NCBI GenBank assembly: GCA_900455155.1
Contig: UGUC01000002.1
Span: 1,798,001 to 1,862,000, forward strand
From: Providencia stuartii
GTDB taxonomy: Bacteria > Pseudomonadota > Gammaproteobacteria > Enterobacterales > Enterobacteriaceae
Direction: 5' to 3'
Length of the DNA: 64,000 nucleotides
Positions 60,729 through 64,000 of this stretch are shown here, piece after piece. The number at the start of each line of letters is the position of its first letter. Within the stretch, counting starts at the first letter, position 1. Below the pieces are notes generated by a model. That model searched no databases. It worked only from the letters and a program-made list of their open reading frames with translations, and had not been told where the DNA came from. The position numbers were made by a program, and so were the translations under genes.

Positions 60729-61474
60729 CTAAGAGGTAAAATGCCCTTTCAATTTATAGCGATGCCCCGGAAATAATAATTTCGTGCTAGTCACCACAAA
60801 TGATTGGGACCATGTACGTCTTGAAATTAATAAGCAAGAAGAGCCTAACGCAATATTCAGCCATTTAGCGGCGCGCTCATCGGCTTCAATGGCCTCAACG
60901 ATATGCTCACCTTCTGTTAATGGCGCCACCATTGAAAGGTAGTCATGAGGAGTGATGGTCAAAAAAGTCTTGTTGTAGATAATCAGGAGCCGCTAGCGCA
61001 TTGACATACCGATCTTCAATTTGCACTGGTACATCATTTTCGTAATGAATAATAATTGAATGGAATACCCTTGTTTCAGGGGCGATATTCAATTCCGCAG
61101 CCAACGAAACCGATGCAGCAACCTCTTCTAGCTTGATAATTTTACAGCTATATTGATGATTTCTTGCCAGAATTTCGGACTCGATGCTATGAACTTCAAA
61201 TAGCGCTGATTGGCCTTTTGGCTCTGCGACGAATGTACCGACCCCTTGAACCCTGACTAACAGCCCTTCTGCTGTCAGCTCCCTTAATGCACGATTTGCC
61301 GTCATACGGCTACATTCGAATTGTTTGACCAATTCAGATTCCGAGGGAACACGATCATTCGCCTGCCACTCACCTGTATGGATTTTTTCTGTTATTAACT
61401 GTTTTACTTGCAAATAGAGCGGGATCGGGTTGTCTCTATTACCTTTTTTTTTCTGCTGTCACAATCGTTTCCAT
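60729..61474 (-). CDS. hutC: histidine-utilisation repressor HutC, two frameshifts
   Basis: GntR/HutC-type repressor; urocanate is the expected inducer. Read from the ATG at 61474 (METIVTAEKK). An A9 run (+ strand T9, 61444-61452) has one base too many; corrected, GNRDNPIPLYLQVKQLI follows. The N-terminal winged helix contains VPSESELVKQFECSRMTANR and LLVRVQGVGTFVAEP. The C-terminal UTRA domain begins near 85. The second shift is in an A6 run at 60961-60966: DYLQQDF, then LTITPHDYLSMVAPLTEGEH. Corrected length is 247 residues, normal. Ribosome site is weak. Confidence 0.92.
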
Positions 61475-61840
61475 TTTAAAAAGTAAAATGCCAAACCCTT
61501 AAAGTAAAAAACTTAGGGTTACCGTTATACTATTAAGTTGTGCTATCAAATAGCGGATATTCTGACAGTCGCAAATAAAACTTAACCCTCTGTAAATATC
61601 CTACAAGTCTATTTACCAATTAAAGGCTAACAAAAACCCCCTTACGGCATATATTACCACACAACAAATTGATAATGTTGGCAACACCAAACAATAGGAA
61701 TTTTATGATTTAATGAATTTCTAACAAAAATAACTAATAATCAGCTGATTTATCGACATTATTCTATTTGAAGGAACGGTTTATATTCTCATCCCGTTCC
61801 TACTCCACCAGCGTGCAAACTATCTGATACTTTAATTCAC
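61475..61840. other. gap between hutC and hutI without hutG
   Basis: 366 AT-rich bases. No open frame resembling formiminoglutamase (hutG) or any other gene. A small hairpin (GGAACGG 61773-61779 with CCGTTCC 61794-61800) lies 40 bases after the hutI stop and may end its transcript. Confidence 0.5.
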
Positions 61841-63080
61841 TTATGAGTTATGATGACTAATATTGCCTTGATAAACTCGCATATATAATGGCTGGCTACC
61901 TTGCTCATAAATCATCTCAACGGGGTCAACCGCATTCCAAACCACAAAGTCAGCCTGATAGCCGACCTTAAGCTGTCCATGGCTTGCCTCGCGACCTAAT
62001 GCTTTCGCAGCATGACAAGTAACTCCAGCCCATACTTCTTCAGGTGTTAATCTAAATAGTACAGCAGCCATATTCATGATCATACGTAGTGAAGCGAAAG
62101 GGCTTGTGCCAGGGGTTAAAATCCGTTGATACCGCCATTGGTATTTGATGTTCACGCAACAGTTCTATAGGTGGCAATTTTTTCTCTCTCAAGAAATAAA
62201 AGGCGCCCGGAAGTAAAACGGCTACTGTTCCACTCTCTTTTAGTGCACGAATACCATTAAGATCAAGATACTCAATATGATCAACCGACAACCCCCGATA
62301 ACTAGCAACCAGTTCGCTGCCTCCAAGGTTGGACAACTGCTCAACATGCCCCTTGACTGGGATCCCCAATTTTTGTGCGGCTGCAAATAGTTTTTGGCTC
62401 TGTTCTAGCGAAAAGCCCACCGTCTCACAAAAGACGTCAACGGCTTCAAATAACCCTTGCTGCCACAATGTTGGCATAATATCCGTACAAATTAGATCAA
62501 TATATTCATCAGCTTTATCTTTATACTCAGGCGGTACCGTATGCGCTGATAGCAAAGTTGAACTGACTGTTACTGGGTATGCTTCGGCTAATTTTTTGGC
62601 AACCATGAGCTGTTTTTGCTCACTCTTCAAATCCAAGCCATAGCCTGACTTCATCTCAATGGTTGTGACACCTTCACGGATCAGCGCCTCTAATCGCGGT
62701 TGTGAAACCTGATAGAGTTCATCTTCATTTAACGCTCGCGTGGCACGTACAGTAGAGTTAATCCCACCACCTTGTTGGCTAATAGTCTCATAAGAGACAC
62801 CATTCATCCGCTGCTCCCATTCGGCCGCACGATTGCCACCAAAAACCAAATGCGTATGGCAATCAATTAAACCTGGTGTAATTAAGCGCCCTTCTAGATC
62901 CACTACTTTACAATTAGCTGTATCTAACTCACCTTTTGGTTCAATCGCCACGATCTTATTCTCTCGCGTGACCATATCGTGATTTTCTAAGAGTCCATAT
63001 GCCACGTTAGATCCCAGATCCATTGTAGCAATGCGGCCATTTCGCCAGACGACATCATGAGCAAGTGTTTTAAATGACAT
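61841..63080 (-). CDS. hutI: imidazolonepropionase HutI, one frameshift
   Basis: Amidohydrolase that opens imidazolone propionate to N-formimino-glutamate. The start at 63080 ([20 protein letters not shown]) has AGGAT before it; the frame is open further to 63116. Metal site: [12 protein letters not shown], His in [10 protein letters not shown], His in SVDHIEYL and Asp in STDFNPGT. The break is in a G4 run (+ strand 62112-62115): AVSTDFNP then [19 protein letters not shown]. Corrected length is 412 residues, typical. Upstream operator TGTATATACA suggests HutC control. Confidence 0.94.
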
Positions 63081-63140
63081 AACAGATCCTATGGGTTTAA
63101 TAAGTACATTTACCACTGCAATAGATAACAGGTATATATA

Positions 63141-63150
63141 TGTATATACA
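63141..63150. promoter_or_regulatory. HutC-like operator upstream of hutI
   Basis: TGTATATACA, identical to the palindrome in front of hutU, 61 bases upstream of the hutI start. Preceded by another TATATAT stretch. Two identical sites ahead of the two hut transcripts support one regulator for both. Confidence 0.65.
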
Positions 63151-63323
63151 ATTAGTCAATACAGCTACAATTGTCAATGTAAACTGCCCATAACGTTAAA
63201 ATTTTGTTAGTTAAATCTTATAATCCACAGCTATAACCTTCGTCATCAAAAATAGGTTACACTAATGTAGATAAGTACTATCTGAAAAAGATAATTAAAC
63301 AGCTAGCTAAGATAATTAATCGA

Positions 63324-63867
63324 ATGAAAAATAAATTTGAATTAGACAAAGATGACATTCATCTATTTAAAGAAGCTATTCGCGGCACAAAAAAGATAGC
63401 ACAAGATCAAATCTTGCATACTCCTGTGCGAACAAAAGTCACTCATCCTTCAAGTAAAAAAGTCCAACAAGAACAAATCGATGCTTCATTTTATTTTTCA
63501 GATGAATTTCAACCTCAATTGGAAGATGAAGGCCCAACTCGCTATTTGAAACCCGGCTCTAGCCCTTACGAACTGAAAAAATTGGCGTCGAGGCGATTAT
63601 GTTCCTGAACTTTTTCTTGATTTGCATGGCTTAACGCAATTAGAAGCGAAACAGGAAATTGGGGCGCTGATTGCCGCATGTAAACGCGAAAATGTCTTTT
63701 GTGCGTGCATTATGCACGGCCATGGTAAGCATATTTTAAAGCAGCAAACGCCCCTGTGGTTAGCCCAACACCCAGATATTCTTGCTTTTCATCAAGCACC
63801 TAAAGAATGGGGCGGGAATGCGTCACTACTCTTATTAATTGAAACTCAAGAACACATTAGGCGCTAG
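63324..63867 (+). CDS. smrB: Smr-domain endonuclease SmrB, frameshifted
   Basis: Ribosome-rescue nuclease that cleaves mRNA between collided ribosomes. The N-terminal extension is [18 protein letters not shown] and [18 protein letters not shown]. The Smr domain has [15 protein letters not shown] and [16 protein letters not shown] with the catalytic D-H-G and H-G-H-G motifs. The break lies at 63594-63595: YELKKL, then [15 protein letters not shown] after removing one G. Corrected length is 180 residues (E. coli 183). Usually next to prmB, here on the far side of the hut cluster. Confidence 0.94.
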
Positions 63868-63938
63868 CAATTTTCAGCGTCTTCATATTACACAATACAA
63901 CGTTAGCCATTTTTCATCACGACAACAGACCGTTTAAA

Positions 63939-63952
63939 AGCCCCTAGGGGCT
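63939..63952. terminator. GC-rich palindrome downstream of smrB
   Basis: AGCCCCTAGGGGCT is a perfect 14-bp palindrome, 72 bases after the smrB stop. With no loop and no T run it is at best a weak terminator; it could instead be a protein-binding site. Confidence 0.35.
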
Positions 63953-64000
63953 AACTGGTCGCCATTACTGATTGACTGAGAGTAATTGAGCTGGGCTGAG

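Noticed and set aside
1..64000. CRISPR arrays, tRNA or rRNA genes, prophage
   Set aside because: No regularly spaced repeats, cloverleaf sequences, rRNA segments, integrase or phage structural genes were seen.

Overview
The window is a chromosomal segment of a low-GC enterobacterium. Gene content and order follow the Escherichia coli 50-52 min region almost step by step: lrhA, alaA, yfbR, yfbS, yfbT, yfbU, yfbV, ackA, pta, yfcD, yfcH, ubiX, purF, cvpA, dedD, folC, accD, dedA, truA, usg, pdxB, fabB, mnmC, yfcL, epmC, yfcA, aroC, prmB, smrB. AT-rich composition, Proteus-like protein sequences and a hut cluster point to Morganellaceae, most likely Providencia. That is an inference from sequence character, not a database match.

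Layout. 1-10 kb: the LysR regulator lrhA diverges from alaA, followed by the yfbR-yfbV block; small unrecognised AT-rich genes flank yfbR. 10-13.5 kb: ackA-pta. 13.6-18 kb: an insertion with a low-GC possible cysteine-protease effector and a peptidase/DUF3311/sodium-solute-symporter operon. 18-20.5 kb: yfcD, yfcH, ubiX. 20.5-26.2 kb: an accessory island between ubiX and purF made of remnants of contact-dependent/type VI polymorphic toxins: an Rhs core end, orphan toxin tails, immunity-like genes including a SUKH protein, a candidate membrane effector with a small membrane partner, a truncated IS3-family element and an Hcp-like tail. 26-35.5 kb: purF to pdxB on the minus strand. 35.6-46.6 kb: an AraC regulator diverging from an EamA exporter, a large Sel1-repeat protein, and the tctDE/tctCBA tricarboxylate uptake system. 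46.7-55.4 kb: a Gly/His-rich small protein, fabB, mnmC, a GNAT acetyltransferase, yfcL, epmC, yfcA, aroC, prmB. 55.5-63.1 kb: a histidine-utilisation cluster (permease, hutH, hutU, hutC, hutI) inserted between prmB and smrB, with two copies of a HutC-like operator and no hutG. The window ends after smrB.

A striking general feature is the number of single-base frameshifts, most of them one extra base in or next to a homopolymer run. They hit alaA, pta, purF, folC, tctC (twice), tctA, hutH (twice), hutC (twice), hutI, smrB, the symporter and several island genes. Removing the extra base restores proteins of exactly the expected length (Pta 714, PurF 505 residues), and folC is normally essential, so in core genes these are most likely sequencing or assembly errors. 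In the island, true decay and sequencing error cannot be separated from this sequence alone.

Functionally the window joins acetate overflow metabolism (ackA-pta), purine, folate, fatty-acid, pyridoxal and aromatic biosynthesis, tRNA modification (truA, mnmC), EF-P hydroxylation (epmC), citrate-type uptake under two-component control, and substrate-induced histidine degradation. The fabB-mnmC intergenic region carries a clear FabR palindrome next to a FadR-like site.
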